Assembly (NCBI RefSeq): GCF_900142125.1
Contig: NZ_FQZT01000002.1
Span: forward strand, 1 to 64,000
Origin: Malonomonas rubra DSM 5091
GTDB lineage: Bacteria > Desulfobacterota > Desulfuromonadia > Desulfuromonadales > Geopsychrobacteraceae
Direction of reading: 5' to 3'
Length of the DNA stretch: 64,000 nucleotides
Made by a program: the position numbers and the translations under genes. The notes below the pieces were generated by a model. That model saw only the letters and a list, made by a program, of their open reading frames with translations, was not told where the DNA came from and did no database searches. Of the stretch, positions 55,518-64,000 are shown one piece after another; the first letter of the stretch is position 1; every line of letters starts with the position of its first letter.

Positions 55518-57380
55518 GTGCAAACAATTGACCAGCTGATTCACGAAAGTTGCCTCAAACATGGTGACAGCATTGCCATGCAAAGTAAAAGTCGAGGCAA
55601 ATGGAAAGGCTTAAGCTACCAAAAGCTTTGGCATTCGGTGGAAAAACTTGCTTCCGGTCTACACCACCTGGGTATCAACGAAAAATCACACGTTGCCCTG
55701 CTGGGCCCTTCTTCCCCACGCTGGGTTGCAGCCTATCTTTCCATCTTGCGTGCAGGCTGTGTCGCAGTTCCGGTTGACAAAGAGTTAAAAGCGACCGAAC
55801 TGCGCCAGATTCTGGCCGACTCCGATGCCGAAGCGATCTTCGTTGGCCAGCCACAGTTCGAGACCCTGCTCGACATCATCGATGACTTGCCGAAACTGCA
55901 AAAAATCATTCTGATTGATATCCCCCTTTCCGACATTGCAGATCGTTCCGACATCGCCGGTGTGCTGGAAAAGCTGTCGACCTTATGGCGTGAACTGACT
56001 GAGGTCTGCAATATCCCTGCTGGGAAAAAACAGCAAATCGAATCAGCAGCAGTGGAAGCTCATGCCCTGCTAACCGCCATTGAAGAGCCCGAAGGCGAAA
56101 AGAAAAAAATAAATTTCCTCACCCGCTCAGCAACCTCACGAAACAAGTTACTGAAAGAAGAAAGGTTGTTTGATTACAAAAGTATCTTCCATGACAAATT
56201 TCTCAACCCGGCAGAAAACAATCCAGACGATAACGCTATCATCTTGTTTACGTCCGGCACCACTGGCCGCTCTAAAGGGGCCATGCTCAGTCACCGTAAC
56301 ATTGTCAGCAACATAAAGGCGGCTTCCGACCGTTTTCAACTCGACAGCTCTATCCAGACGCTTTCCTTTTTACCGATCAATCATGTTTTCGAGCAGGTCT
56401 GCGGTGTCCTGCTGCCACTTTCACTCGGTGGCAAGGTCAGCTTCGCCGAATCGATTAAAAAGCTGGGCGACAATCTGAACGAAATCAAACCGAGCTTCCT
56501 GCTCGGTGTTCCAGCGGTTTATCGCTTACTGCTCGACCGCATCATGAAAAATATCGATTCCAAATCCTCTTCCCGCATGCTCTATAAGTTCGCTCTGACC
56601 CGTGGCGTTGTCGCTTCCAAGGTCAAGCAGGCGGTCGGTGCCAACACAACCTTTGTCAGTGGTGGCGCAGCCCTTGACCCTGCCATTGCGGCCGGCTTCA
56701 AAAGCCTTGGACTAACATTGCTGCAAGGTTACGGCATCACGGAAACCTCACCGGTCATTTCGGCGGAAAGCCCGTTCAAAAACAAGCCAGGGACTGTTGG
56801 CGAGGCAATGGACGGTGTCCAGGTGAAAATCGACAGTCCGAACGATGATGGCGAAGGGGAAATTCTCGTCAAAGGGCCCAACGTCATGCTCGGTTATTAC
56901 AAAAACCTAAAAGCGACCGAAGAAGTCCTGAAAGATGGCTGGTACCACACCGGCGACCTCGGTCGTTTCGACAGTGACGGCATGCTACAGATTTGCGGCC
57001 GGGTGAAAAACCTGATCGTTACGCCAAACGGCAAAAATGTCTACCCGGAAGAGGTCGAAAACCAACTCCTAAAAAGTCCGTTTATCGCCGAAATCATGGT
57101 CTATGGGCACAAGATCAGCAAAACCGCAGAAGACGTTTACGCCGTCATCTTCCCGGATGAAGAGAACCTGTTCAACTATGAAAAGGAACGGGACAAAGGG
57201 CCCCTCTCGGAAGCCGAAATAGAAACCCTGATCCGCAAAGAGGTGCTGACTTTCGGTAAAGACCTCGCTGATTACAAGCGGGTGAAGAAGTTCACCCTGC
57301 GCGAAGACGAGTTCCCCAAAACCACGACACGCAAGATCAAGCGTTACATCGTCGAACCGAAAATCTCTATAGACCAGTAG
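55518..57380 (+). CDS. AMP-binding long-chain acyl-CoA synthetase
   Basis: A 620-residue ANL-superfamily enzyme that activates a carboxylic acid as acyl-AMP and then acyl-CoA. The phosphate loop is ILFTSGTTGRSKGAMLSHRN. It also has YGITETSPVISAE (A5), GWYHTGDLGRFDSDGMLQIC (A7/A8) and a C-terminal lid with the catalytic lysine in FPKTTTRKIKRYIVE. The size and the FLPINHVFEQ segment resemble long-chain fatty-acid CoA ligases (FadD15-like). The GTG start follows GAGG. It stands alone, ended by a bidirectional terminator; the 200 bases upstream show only a weak TTGCCA/TAGAGT promoter-like pair. Confidence 0.87.
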   Translation: MQTIDQLIHESCLKHGDSIAMQSKSRGKWKGLSYQKLWHSVEKLASGLHHLGINEKSHVALLGPSSPRWVAAYLSILRAGCVAVPVDKELKATELRQILADSDAEAIFVGQPQFETLLDIIDDLPKLQKIILIDIPLSDIADRSDIAGVLEKLSTLWRELTEVCNIPAGKKQQIESAAVEAHALLTAIEEPEGEKKKINFLTRSATSRNKLLKEERLFDYKSIFHDKFLNPAENNPDDNAIILFTSGTTGRSKGAMLSHRNIVSNIKAASDRFQLDSSIQTLSFLPINHVFEQVCGVLLPLSLGGKVSFAESIKKLGDNLNEIKPSFLLGVPAVYRLLLDRIMKNIDSKSSSRMLYKFALTRGVVASKVKQAVGANTTFVSGGAALDPAIAAGFKSLGLTLLQGYGITETSPVISAESPFKNKPGTVGEAMDGVQVKIDSPNDDGEGEILVKGPNVMLGYYKNLKATEEVLKDGWYHTGDLGRFDSDGMLQICGRVKNLIVTPNGKNVYPEEVENQLLKSPFIAEIMVYGHKISKTAEDVYAVIFPDEENLFNYEKERDKGPLSEAEIETLIRKEVLTFGKDLADYKRVKKFTLREDEFPKTTTRKIKRYIVEPKISIDQ

Positions 57381-57400
57381 CTTTCATAAAAATAGACGCA

Positions 57401-57436
57401 AAAAGCCGGGAGCGAATTGATTCGCTCCCGGCTTTT
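57401..57436. terminator. Bidirectional terminator between the acyl-CoA synthetase and hom
   Basis: AAAAGCCGGGAGCGAA and its exact complement form a 16-bp stem with a TTGA loop, giving T4 on both strands. It serves two convergent genes. Confidence 0.9.
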
Positions 57437-57457
57437 GATCCCAGCATATCGCAGCAA

Positions 57458-58768
57458 CTAACCCAGGTTAGTTTCCACCCGGATCAAGCGGGTCGGCTCC
57501 TGAACAATCTTAAGCTGATCGATCTCAGCCAACGCCTTGTTGATGTTATCCTCTTTCGCTTCGTGGGTCATGATCACGATCGGTACCGCATCGGCAGCGT
57601 GGCGTTCCGGCTGAATCATCGATTGAATACTGATGTCATACTTGCCGAGAATCCCTGAAATCTGCGCCAACACACCCGGAGCATCAACAACAGTGAAACG
57701 CAGGTAATACCGACTGATAATGTCGCTCATCGGCTTGATCGGCAACTCATCAATCTGGTCAGAGCAGTATCCCATAATCGGAGTCCGCCGCTTGGCACCG
57801 GAGATCATATCGCGACCGATCGCCATGACATCTCCCATCACCGCACTGGCGGTCGCATCCATCCCTGCCCCACTGCCATAAAGCAGCGCCGGGCCGAGAA
57901 AGTCGCCCGAGAGACGAACAGCGTTGAAAACCCCATCGACTTCCGAGAGCTGATAGCTGTCGGGAATCATGGTTGGATGCACCCGCACTTCGATCTGGTC
58001 CCCCAGATTCTTGCCGATCGCCAGCAGTTTGATTTTATAGCCCATCTGGGTGGCAAACTGAATATCGATGGCAGCAACGTTAGTAATCCCTTCAGTATAG
58101 ACCTTGTCGAAGTCGACTTTCGTGCCGAAACAGAGCGCTGCGAGCAAAGCGATCTTGTGTGCAGTATCGACCCCTTCAATATCGAAAGTCGGGTCGGCCT
58201 CAGCATAACCAAGCTCCTGCGCGTCTTTCAGCACCGGGGCAAAATCACTACCGTTTTCGGTCATTTCGGTAAGGATGTAGTTACAGGTTCCGTTGAGAAT
58301 GCCGAGAACGTTGCTGAAATCGTTAGCACAAAGGTTTTCCTTGATCGCAGAGATCACCGGGATACCGCCGCCGACAGCGGCCTCGAACATCACCTCGACA
58401 CCGTTCTCCTCGGCCGCAACGAGGATCTCCTGACCATGCAAAGCCATCAACGCCTTGTTGGCAGTCACGATATGTTTGCCGTTAGCGATCGCTTTAAGGA
58501 TAAACGACTTGGCAGGTTCATAGCCGCCGATCAACTCGATGGCAATATCGACATCCGGATTACTGATAATATCTTCAACATCAGTACTGAGGAGCCCGGC
58601 TTCGAGTTGGACACCTCGATCAGTCGTGATATCGAGATCAACGACTTTGGCCAACTCTAGTTTTTTCCCGAGACGTTGCTGCAGTAAATCGGCATTCTTC
58701 TGCAACACCCTGATCACCCCGGTTCCGATAGTACCGAAACCGAGCAAGCCTACCTTTATTGAGTCCAT
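57458..58768 (-). CDS. hom: Homoserine dehydrogenase
   Basis: Hom reduces aspartate semialdehyde to homoserine for threonine and methionine synthesis. The 436-residue protein has the NAD(P) motif VGLLGFGTIGTGVIRVLQ, the catalytic domain with FEAAVGGGIPVISAIKENL, LGILNGTCNYILTEMTENG and AYAEADPTFDIEG-type segment (LGYAEADPTFDIEGVDTAHK), and a C-terminal ACT domain (YLRFTVVDAPGVLAQISGIL) for threonine feedback. The ATG at 58768 follows GAGG; a TTG at 58780 is less likely. It lies 25 bases after nusB and supplies the homoserine used by the metY pathway. Confidence 0.95.
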   Translation of the reverse strand: MDSIKVGLLGFGTIGTGVIRVLQKNADLLQQRLGKKLELAKVVDLDITTDRGVQLEAGLLSTDVEDIISNPDVDIAIELIGGYEPAKSFILKAIANGKHIVTANKALMALHGQEILVAAEENGVEVMFEAAVGGGIPVISAIKENLCANDFSNVLGILNGTCNYILTEMTENGSDFAPVLKDAQELGYAEADPTFDIEGVDTAHKIALLAALCFGTKVDFDKVYTEGITNVAAIDIQFATQMGYKIKLLAIGKNLGDQIEVRVHPTMIPDSYQLSEVDGVFNAVRLSGDFLGPALLYGSGAGMDATASAVMGDVMAIGRDMISGAKRRTPIMGYCSDQIDELPIKPMSDIISRYYLRFTVVDAPGVLAQISGILGKYDISIQSMIQPERHAADAVPIVIMTHEAKEDNINKALAEIDQLKIVQEPTRLIRVETNLG

Positions 58769-58793
58769 AAATCCTCGCAAAAACTATATTCAA

Positions 58794-59267
58794 CTATTCG
58801 TTATCTTTTCGAACCTGTTGCGCGACTTTATCAAGCAAACCGTTAACAAAAGCCGGCGACTCTTTGGTACCGTAGCGCTTGGCGACCTCGATGGCCTCGT
58901 TGATGGCAACCTTGGCCGGGACATCCGGCAGGTAGAGCAGTTCGTAACTGCAGATACGCAGAATTGACAGGTCAACTGTCGCCATCCGCCCAAGACTCCA
59001 GTTTTTTGCAACCTCGCGGATCTGCTTGTCGATCACCGCACGGTGTTCGACCACGCCTTTCACCAATACTTCGGCGTAAGCCTTCGCCGCTGTTGGCAAA
59101 GGAGCATCGGCTGACTCCAGCGGTTCACCGAGAGCATCATCTGCAAAGCGGAAGTTCTGCCAGAAATCACTGAGAAGACTGGCAGCATCGGCCTGTTCAT
59201 CAACCCGCAGGGCAAACAGAATCTTCAACGCACACTCGCGGGCAACGCGGCGATTGTTACTTGCCAT
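58794..59267 (-). CDS. nusB: Transcription antitermination factor NusB
   Basis: NusB is an all-helical RNA-binding protein that, with NusE, supports rRNA antitermination. The 157-residue sequence begins RRVARECALKILFALRVDEQ and ends with the typical LPDVPAKVAINEAIEVAKRY, then KESPAFVNGLLDKVAQQVRK. Its place directly after ribH is the usual one in many bacteria. The gap to ribH is 3 bases, so it is part of the riboflavin operon. Confidence 0.95.
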   Translation of the reverse strand: MASNNRRVARECALKILFALRVDEQADAASLLSDFWQNFRFADDALGEPLESADAPLPTAAKAYAEVLVKGVVEHRAVIDKQIREVAKNWSLGRMATVDLSILRICSYELLYLPDVPAKVAINEAIEVAKRYGTKESPAFVNGLLDKVAQQVRKDNE

Positions 59268-59270
59268 GCT

Positions 59271-59735
59271 TTAAACAGCTCCCATCAGGTTGACCATTTC
59301 GATGGCACTCAGGGCTGCTTCAGCACCTTTGTTGCCAGCCTTAGTCCCTGCCCGCTCAATCGCCTGTTCTACCGAATCTGTGGTTAACACACCAAAGGAG
59401 ACCGGCACACCACTATCAATAGAAACAGATGCAACCCCTTTCGAGACCTCTGCACAGACATAATCGAAGTGCGGAGTTCCCCCACGGATAACTGCACCGA
59501 GGGCAATAACAGCATCGTACTTGCCGGAGCCGGCCATCTTTTTGGCAACCAGCGGAATCTCGAATGCACCAGGAACACGCACCACGGTCAACTGTGCGTC
59601 ATCGGCGCCATGGCGGGTCAGCGCATCAAGAGCGCCCTCCAACAGGCGGTCACAAATAAAGCTGTTGAAGCGGCTGACGATCAAACCGAACTTCTTGCCC
59701 TTGGCGTCAAAATTTCCTTCGATAAATTCAGGCAT
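59271..59735 (-). CDS. ribH: 6,7-dimethyl-8-ribityllumazine synthase
   Basis: RibH condenses the ribityl pyrimidine with dihydroxybutanone phosphate to lumazine and forms icosahedral or pentameric shells. Diagnostic segments are [57 protein letters not shown] and the catalytic-side [20 protein letters not shown]. The second of two adjacent ATG codons (59735) is chosen because GGAGG stands 5 bases upstream. Length is normal. It lies between ribBA and nusB. Confidence 0.96.
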   Translation of the reverse strand: MPEFIEGNFDAKGKKFGLIVSRFNSFICDRLLEGALDALTRHGADDAQLTVVRVPGAFEIPLVAKKMAGSGKYDAVIALGAVIRGGTPHFDYVCAEVSKGVASVSIDSGVPVSFGVLTTDSVEQAIERAGTKAGNKGAEAALSAIEMVNLMGAV

Positions 59736-59761
59736 CATATCCTCCAGTCAACAGGTCTTTG

Positions 59762-60967
59762 CTAAAGATTTTCCAGCAAATGCCCCATTTTTTCACGTTT
59801 GGTTTTCAAATATTTAACATTGGTGCAGACCGGTGCCATTTCGATCGGAACCCGCTCGACAATTTCCAGGCCGTAACCTTCAAGGCCGACAATCTTCTTC
59901 GGATTATTGGTCATCAGGCGCAGCTTGCGAACTCCCAGTTCGGCCAACATCTGCGCACCGATCCCGTAGTCGCGCAAGTCAGCTTCGAAACCGAGTGCTT
60001 CGTTCGCTTCAACGGTGTCACACCCCTGATCCTGCAGAGTATAAGCCTTCAGTTTATTGACCAGACCAATACCACGTCCCTCCTGACGCATGTACAGGAT
60101 AACGCCACAGCCTTCCTTGTCGATCATGTCCATCGCTGCGTGCAACTGGTCACCACAATCACAGCGCTGTGAGCCGAAGACATCACCGGTCAAACATTCG
60201 GAATGCACCCGCACCAGAACCGGCTCATCCGGGTTGATTTCACCTTTAACCAAAGCCAGATGCTGAGCGTTATCGACGTCATTTTCGTAGACAACAGCCT
60301 GAAACTCACCACCGTAAAAGGTTGGAATCGGCGTCTCAGCAGCACGCCGAACCAGCATCTCTTTACGCATCCGATACTCGACCATATCGGCGATAGTGAT
60401 GATTTTCAAATCGTGTTTTTTTGCAAATTCTTTCAATTGCGGCATGCGCGCCATGGTGCCGTCTTCATTCATGATCTCGCAGATAACGCCGGCAGGTTTC
60501 AGTCCTGCCAAACGAGACAGATCAACGGATCCCTCGGTCTGCCCGGCACGCACCAGCACACCACCCTTTTTTGCCCGCAGCGGAAATACATGACCGGGGC
60601 GAGCCAGGTCGCGAGCGGTGGTTTCATCGGCAACGGCAATCTGAATCGTATGAGATCGGTCGGCGGCAGAAATCCCGGTGGTCACACCACGACGGGCCTC
60701 AATCGATACCGTGAAAGCTGTGCCAAAAGAAGAGCTGTTTTCGGTTACCATCAGCGGCAGGTCAAGTTCGTCGGCACGCGCTTCTGTCAACGACAGGCAG
60801 ATCAGGCCGCGCCCCTCTTTTGCCATGAAGTTGATGATATCAGGGGTCACCAGTTCAGCGGCGCAAACCAGATCCCCTTCGTTCTCACGATCCTCATCGT
60901 CAACCAGGATGACCATTTTACCCTGGCGAATATCTTCCAGAGCTGCTTCGATTTTTGCAATCGGCAT
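59762..60967 (-). CDS. ribBA: RibBA: DHBP synthase / GTP cyclohydrolase II
   Basis: A fusion of the two enzymes that open riboflavin synthesis. The N-terminal RibB domain (1-200) makes dihydroxybutanone phosphate: [20 protein letters not shown] with the acidic metal site and [20 protein letters not shown]. The C-terminal RibA domain opens GTP, with the zinc cysteines in [20 protein letters not shown] and the catalytic [15 protein letters not shown]. The ATG at 60967 follows AAGGATTG; a TTG at 60976 is an alternative. The 401-residue length matches RibBA proteins. Confidence 0.96.
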   Translation of the reverse strand: MPIAKIEAALEDIRQGKMVILVDDEDRENEGDLVCAAELVTPDIINFMAKEGRGLICLSLTEARADELDLPLMVTENSSSFGTAFTVSIEARRGVTTGISAADRSHTIQIAVADETTARDLARPGHVFPLRAKKGGVLVRAGQTEGSVDLSRLAGLKPAGVICEIMNEDGTMARMPQLKEFAKKHDLKIITIADMVEYRMRKEMLVRRAAETPIPTFYGGEFQAVVYENDVDNAQHLALVKGEINPDEPVLVRVHSECLTGDVFGSQRCDCGDQLHAAMDMIDKEGCGVILYMRQEGRGIGLVNKLKAYTLQDQGCDTVEANEALGFEADLRDYGIGAQMLAELGVRKLRLMTNNPKKIVGLEGYGLEIVERVPIEMAPVCTNVKYLKTKREKMGHLLENL

Positions 60968-61009
60968 TATTTTCAATCCTTTTTTAAAGTCATTAGCCGA
61001 GGAAATATG

Positions 61010-61660
61010 TCACATAAATCCATTCTTGGCAAGGAACTCCAAACTGAGGCCACCGCCCTGTTCCTGATCCGATTTCGGTGTCAGCAAGCGCTCGACATAG
61101 CGGCCGATCAGATCGGTTTCGATATTCACCTTGCTCCCTTCACTGCAGTTTTTCAGCGTCGTTTGTTCCAGTGAGTGCGGAATGATTGCCACCGAGAAGC
61201 TACCCTCGGTGACCTGGTTAACCGTCAGACTGATACCGTCGATGGCAACCGAACCTTTTTCAACCACGTAACGCATGGCGTCGGCGGGTATGGTGAATTC
61301 GAAGCGGACCGCATTTTGATCGAGAAAACGGCGCTTAACCGTTGCGACGCAATCGATGTGTCCGCTGACCAGATGCCCACCAAGCCGATCGGACAAGCGT
61401 AAAGCCCGTTCAAGGTTAACCTGCATGTTCGGCCGCAGAGAGCCAAGATTGCTGCGATCAAGAGTTTCCGGTGAAACATCGGCAGTAAAAGATTGATCAT
61501 CCCAACTGGTCACCGTCAGGCATACGCCATTGACAGCGATACTTTCTCCCAACTGCAGATCATCCTTCACCAACTCGCTGGCAATCTGCAGTGATGCTGA
61601 GTTGCCCTGACGATTCAGGCTGTGAACTTTGCCGATCGATTGAATCAGGCCTGTGAACAT
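61010..61660 (-). CDS. ribE: Riboflavin synthase alpha chain
   Basis: Riboflavin synthase turns two lumazines into riboflavin and one pyrimidine. The 216-residue protein begins [20 protein letters not shown] and consists of two similar beta-barrel lumazine-binding repeats (about 1-95 and 96-195). These are marked by [20 protein letters not shown] and [20 protein letters not shown]. It starts inside the last codons of ribD (16-base overlap), so the two are coupled. Called ribC or ribE depending on the naming scheme. Confidence 0.95.
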   Translation of the reverse strand: MFTGLIQSIGKVHSLNRQGNSASLQIASELVKDDLQLGESIAVNGVCLTVTSWDDQSFTADVSPETLDRSNLGSLRPNMQVNLERALRLSDRLGGHLVSGHIDCVATVKRRFLDQNAVRFEFTIPADAMRYVVEKGSVAIDGISLTVNQVTEGSFSVAIIPHSLEQTTLKNCSEGSKVNIETDLIGRYVERLLTPKSDQEQGGGLSLEFLAKNGFM

Positions 61661-62757
61661 CGCTCAACCTCTCCGGTTATCAGAATATCTTCTCCCACCT
61701 GCTGGTAGCGCAGATCGCTCAGTGGTACCGCGTTTTTCAGCTGCTGACAACCTTCACCGGAAAAAATACCGAAATCGGAACCACCGCCAATCAGCTTGGG
61801 AGCGACAAAAACCATCATCTGGTCGATCAGACCCTGTTTCAGCGCCGCCCCAGCCAGCGTGGTGCCTCCTTCGAGCAGCAAACGCTGCACGTTTCGCTTG
61901 CCCAATTCCTGCCAGAGCGACTGCAGACAGACCCGCTCCTCAACTTCGGGCAAAGACAGCACCTCAGCACCGGTCAGACGCAGTGCAACAATCTTTTCGT
62001 CATCCCGGCTGCAGGTCGCAATCAGTGTTTTTGCCTGAGACTCCTGGCTCAACATCTTTGCTTCTAACGGCATTCGCAGCTGACTATCAACCACCACCCG
62101 CAACGGATCACGGCCGCTGCTTTCCGGCAGTCTGGTATTTAACAAAGGATCATCTGCCAGCACGGTACCGATACCGACCATGATCGCTTCAACCCGGTCG
62201 CGCAGCTGGTGTACCAGCAAACGGCTTTGCTCCCCGGATATCCACTTGGAATCGCCGGACGAGGTTGCAGTCTTGCCGTCGAGAGTCATGGCCGTTTTAT
62301 AGATACAATAAGGCAGACCGGTCGTGATCTGCCGTGCAAAAGGCGCCAGCAGGCGGCGGCAATCAGCCCCTTCGACACCAGTGACAACGTCGATACCGGC
62401 CTGCCGCAGCTTTTCAATGCCACGCCCTGCAACCTGCGGGTTGGGATCCTGGACACCAATAAAGACCCGCTTGACCCCGGCAGCGATCAGGGCATCGGCA
62501 CAAGGACCGGTTTTCCCCTGATGGGAGCAGGGTTCTAGAGTGACATAAACATCGGCGCCCTTGGCCCGCGCGCCGGCGTGGATCAAGGCGAAAACCTCAG
62601 CGTGCGGTTCCCCCGCCTTCGGATGAAAGCCTTTACCGACGACAGCACCATCACGCACGATAACCGCTCCGACCGGAGGGTTCGGCGCTGTACGACCGAC
62701 GCCGTTCTGTGCTAACTGCAGCGCCAACTGCATATATTCACGATTTTGTTCTTCCAC
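61645..62757 (-). CDS. ribD: Bifunctional pyrimidine deaminase/reductase RibD
   Basis: RibD deaminates and then reduces the early riboflavin intermediate. The N-terminal deaminase domain has the zinc motif PHAEVFALIHAGARA with VTLEPCSHQGKTGPCADALI. The C-terminal reductase domain (about 130-365) has GLPYCIYKTAMTLDGKTATS and LLLEGGTTLAGAALKQGLID. A GTG at 62757 (or the adjacent one at 62760) is preferred since GGAG lies 7 (or 4) bases upstream. An ATG at 62811 would put the start inside the inverted repeat at 62792-62822. It is the first riboflavin gene of the operon. Confidence 0.93.
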   Translation of the reverse strand: MEEQNREYMQLALQLAQNGVGRTAPNPPVGAVIVRDGAVVGKGFHPKAGEPHAEVFALIHAGARAKGADVYVTLEPCSHQGKTGPCADALIAAGVKRVFIGVQDPNPQVAGRGIEKLRQAGIDVVTGVEGADCRRLLAPFARQITTGLPYCIYKTAMTLDGKTATSSGDSKWISGEQSRLLVHQLRDRVEAIMVGIGTVLADDPLLNTRLPESSGRDPLRVVVDSQLRMPLEAKMLSQESQAKTLIATCSRDDEKIVALRLTGAEVLSLPEVEERVCLQSLWQELGKRNVQRLLLEGGTTLAGAALKQGLIDQMMVFVAPKLIGGGSDFGIFSGEGCQQLKNAVPLSDLRYQQVGEDILITGEVERCSQA

Positions 62758-62791
62758 CACGGGACTCCGCAAATATGGTCTAAAACGGTCA

Positions 62792-62822
62792 ACAGCCGGA
62801 ATATGTACCATATTCCGGCTGT
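62792..62822. repeat. Perfect 14-bp inverted repeat between nrdR and ribD
   Basis: ACAGCCGGAATATG and its exact complement flank TAC. It lies 23 bases after the nrdR stop and 35 bases before the ribD start. On the ribD side no proper T tract follows, only TGACCGTTTT. It could be an operator, an mRNA hairpin or a weak terminator. Confidence 0.8.
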
Positions 62823-62845
62823 CATAAGTCTAATTCATCACACTG

Positions 62846-63304
62846 TTAATTCGAGTTTTTCAGCAGATCAGTCAACTCTGACATAAACTCGTTGATGTCT
62901 TTGAACTGCCGGTAGACCGAGGCAAAACGGACATAGGCGACCTCATCAACATTGTGCAGCGTTTCCATCACCGCCTCGCCGATCAGGCTGGCATCGATCT
63001 CTTTATCGCCACACTCCTGAAACTTGCGCTCCAGCTGATCGACCATTTCCTCGATCTGTTCAACCGAAACTGGTCGCTTCTCGCAGGCTCGCTGCATTCC
63101 GGAAATTATCTTGGCACGATCGAAGGCTTCGCGGCGACCATCTTTCTTGATCACCCAGGGCAGGATCTCTTCAACCCGTTCATAGGTGGTAAAGCGGCGT
63201 TCGCAGGCCGGGCATTCCCGCCGCCGACGAACATTATTACCTTCTTTGCCGAGCCGGGAATCGACCACCCGGGTGTCGTCATGCTGACAGAAAGGGCACT
63301 TCAT
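62846..63304 (-). CDS. nrdR: Transcriptional repressor NrdR
   Basis: NrdR represses ribonucleotide reductase genes in response to ATP/dATP. The 152-residue protein has the N-terminal zinc ribbon (CPFC at 3-6 and CPAC at 31-34, with [20 protein letters not shown]) and an ATP-cone domain (about 49-139, with [20 protein letters not shown]). The ATG overlaps the stop of the dCMP deaminase gene by 4 bases. Its place between glyA-linked nucleotide genes and ribD is common. No NrdR box was identified by eye in the window. Confidence 0.96.
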   Translation of the reverse strand: MKCPFCQHDDTRVVDSRLGKEGNNVRRRRECPACERRFTTYERVEEILPWVIKKDGRREAFDRAKIISGMQRACEKRPVSVEQIEEMVDQLERKFQECGDKEIDASLIGEAVMETLHNVDEVAYVRFASVYRQFKDINEFMSELTDLLKNSN

Positions 63305-63759
63305 GCGTCCTCACTTTGCTTAAACTGAACGTATTCGATTCCGGCCTCTTCCAGCATCTGCAGGGAAAGCTTGTCCGGATAACCACGTCTGAAAACAACA
63401 CCGGTCACCCCGGCGTTGATCAACATCTTCGAGCAGATAATACAAGGGGAATCAGTACAGTAGACGGTGGAGCCGTCGATATTGATGCCGTGGCGAGCCG
63501 CCTGAATGATTGCGTTCTGCTCAGCATGCAAACCGCGGCAGAGTTCGTGCCGCTCGCCAGACGGAACCTTCAGCTGATCACGCAGGCAGCCGGTGACATC
63601 ACAATGGGTGATGCCACTCGGCACGCCGTTGTAACCGGTTGCCAGAATATTTTTATCTTTTACCAGGATAGCACCAACCTTGCGACGCATACAGGTCGAA
63701 CGACTGGCAACCAGCTCGGTGATCTGCATGAAATATTCGTCCCAACTCGGTCGGTCCAT
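63301..63759 (-). CDS. dCMP deaminase (ComEB-type)
   Basis: A 152-residue zinc-dependent deaminase that converts dCMP to dUMP for thymidylate supply. The zinc ligands are in [20 protein letters not shown] (HAE) and [17 protein letters not shown] (PCxxC). The N-terminus [20 protein letters not shown] and the [20 protein letters not shown] stretch are typical of the dCMP/ComEB group. It lies 9 bases after glyA and overlaps nrdR, consistent with a nucleotide-metabolism unit. Confidence 0.93.
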   Translation of the reverse strand: MDRPSWDEYFMQITELVASRSTCMRRKVGAILVKDKNILATGYNGVPSGITHCDVTGCLRDQLKVPSGERHELCRGLHAEQNAIIQAARHGINIDGSTVYCTDSPCIICSKMLINAGVTGVVFRRGYPDKLSLQMLEEAGIEYVQFKQSEDA

Positions 63760-63768
63760 GGTGATTCC

Positions 63769-64000
63769 TTACTTCAAGCGGTGCGCATAAAGCGGGAACT
63801 GCTTGCAAAGTTCCTTGACTTCTGCACGGATTTTCGCCAGTTCTTCTTTGTTTTCAGCATTTTTGAAAGCGCGGTCGATCCAGTCGGCGACTTTGACCAT
63901 CTCCGGTTCTTTCAGGCCACGGCTAGTGGTTGCCGGGGTACCGATGCGGATACCGCTGGTGACAAACGGCGAACGAGTATCGAAAGGCACCGCGTTCTTG
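63769..64000 (-). CDS. glyA: Serine hydroxymethyltransferase, C-terminal part (cut by window edge)
   Basis: The last 76 codons of GlyA, which interconverts serine and glycine with tetrahydrofolate. The visible segment KNAVPFDTRSPFVTSGIRIG, then TPATTSRGLKEPEMVKVADW is the highly conserved C-terminal substrate-binding region, with the R of SGIRIGTPA contacting the substrate carboxylate. It ends KQFPLYAHRLK. The frame is open to base 64000, so the start and the PLP lysine lie outside. Operon order glyA-dCMP deaminase-nrdR-ribD supports the call. Confidence 0.95.
   Translation of the reverse strand, partial: KNAVPFDTRSPFVTSGIRIGTPATTSRGLKEPEMVKVADWIDRAFKNAENKEELAKIRAEVKELCKQFPLYAHRLK

Noticed and set aside
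62758-62845. FMN riboswitch ahead of ribD
   Set aside because: The spacer is too short and lacks the conserved multi-stem RFN sequence blocks; only one simple inverted repeat is present.

Overview
The window looks like chromosome of a Gram-negative deltaproteobacterium of the Desulfuromonadia (Geobacter/Pelobacter/Desulfuromonas relatives). This is inferred from the very short Geobacter-type PilA pilin beside a second small secreted pilin-like protein, the gene orders pilB-pilT-pilC-pilS-pilR-pilA and surE-pcm-nlpD-rpoS, and the glyA-dCMP deaminase-nrdR-ribDE-ribBA-ribH-nusB block. Nearly all genes are on the minus strand. Plus-strand genes are a DsbD/TauE-like membrane protein, two tandem MetY-type enzymes, trmL, a Bax-like glucosaminidase and an acyl-CoA synthetase.

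Positions 1-355 hold the right end of an IS5-type insertion sequence that appears to have landed inside pilQ and removed the C-terminal end of the secretin. Positions 343-18746 form a nearly complete type IV pilus locus read on the minus strand: pilB, pilT, pilC, pilS and pilR; then pilA under a visible sigma-54 promoter, with a partner gene; then an O-antigen-ligase-like gene that is out of frame at a run of nine T, an ABC transporter pair (PilH/PilI-like), a PilG-like protein and the prepilin peptidase pilD in one tightly overlapping operon; then a small XRE regulator leading pilMNOP and the broken pilQ.

Positions 18900-43000 are mostly housekeeping or solitary genes: ribF, rnr, a decayed IS200-like element, a polyprenyl synthase, tRNA-Leu(CAG), an RqcH/NFACT protein, the metY pair, trmL, htpG, a ferritin-like protein, YjbQ, two wall-active enzymes with overlapping 3' ends, a short RelA/SpoT-like protein with a degraded synthetase region, HIT, a tetrapyrrole-methylase-family enzyme, TlyA, an HDOD protein, lipB, tRNA-Val(CAC), an HD hydrolase and a thioesterase.

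Positions 43000-55300 hold tRNA-Arg(CCT), apt, then the rpoS-nlpD-yqaA-pcm-surE-merR-ihfA run and the translation cluster pheT-pheS-rplT-rpmI-infC-thrS, ending at tRNA-Val(GAC). Positions 55500-64000 hold an acyl-CoA synthetase, homoserine dehydrogenase and the riboflavin operon, with nrdR, a dCMP deaminase and the 3' end of glyA at the window edge. No CRISPR array, prophage or integron was seen. No stretch longer than 300 bases lacks a gene.

The main points of interest are the IS-broken pilQ, an unusually aromatic-rich short pilin with its sigma-54/PilR control region, the frameshifted ligase gene, the degraded RelA/SpoT homologue, and a perfect 14-bp inverted repeat ahead of ribD.
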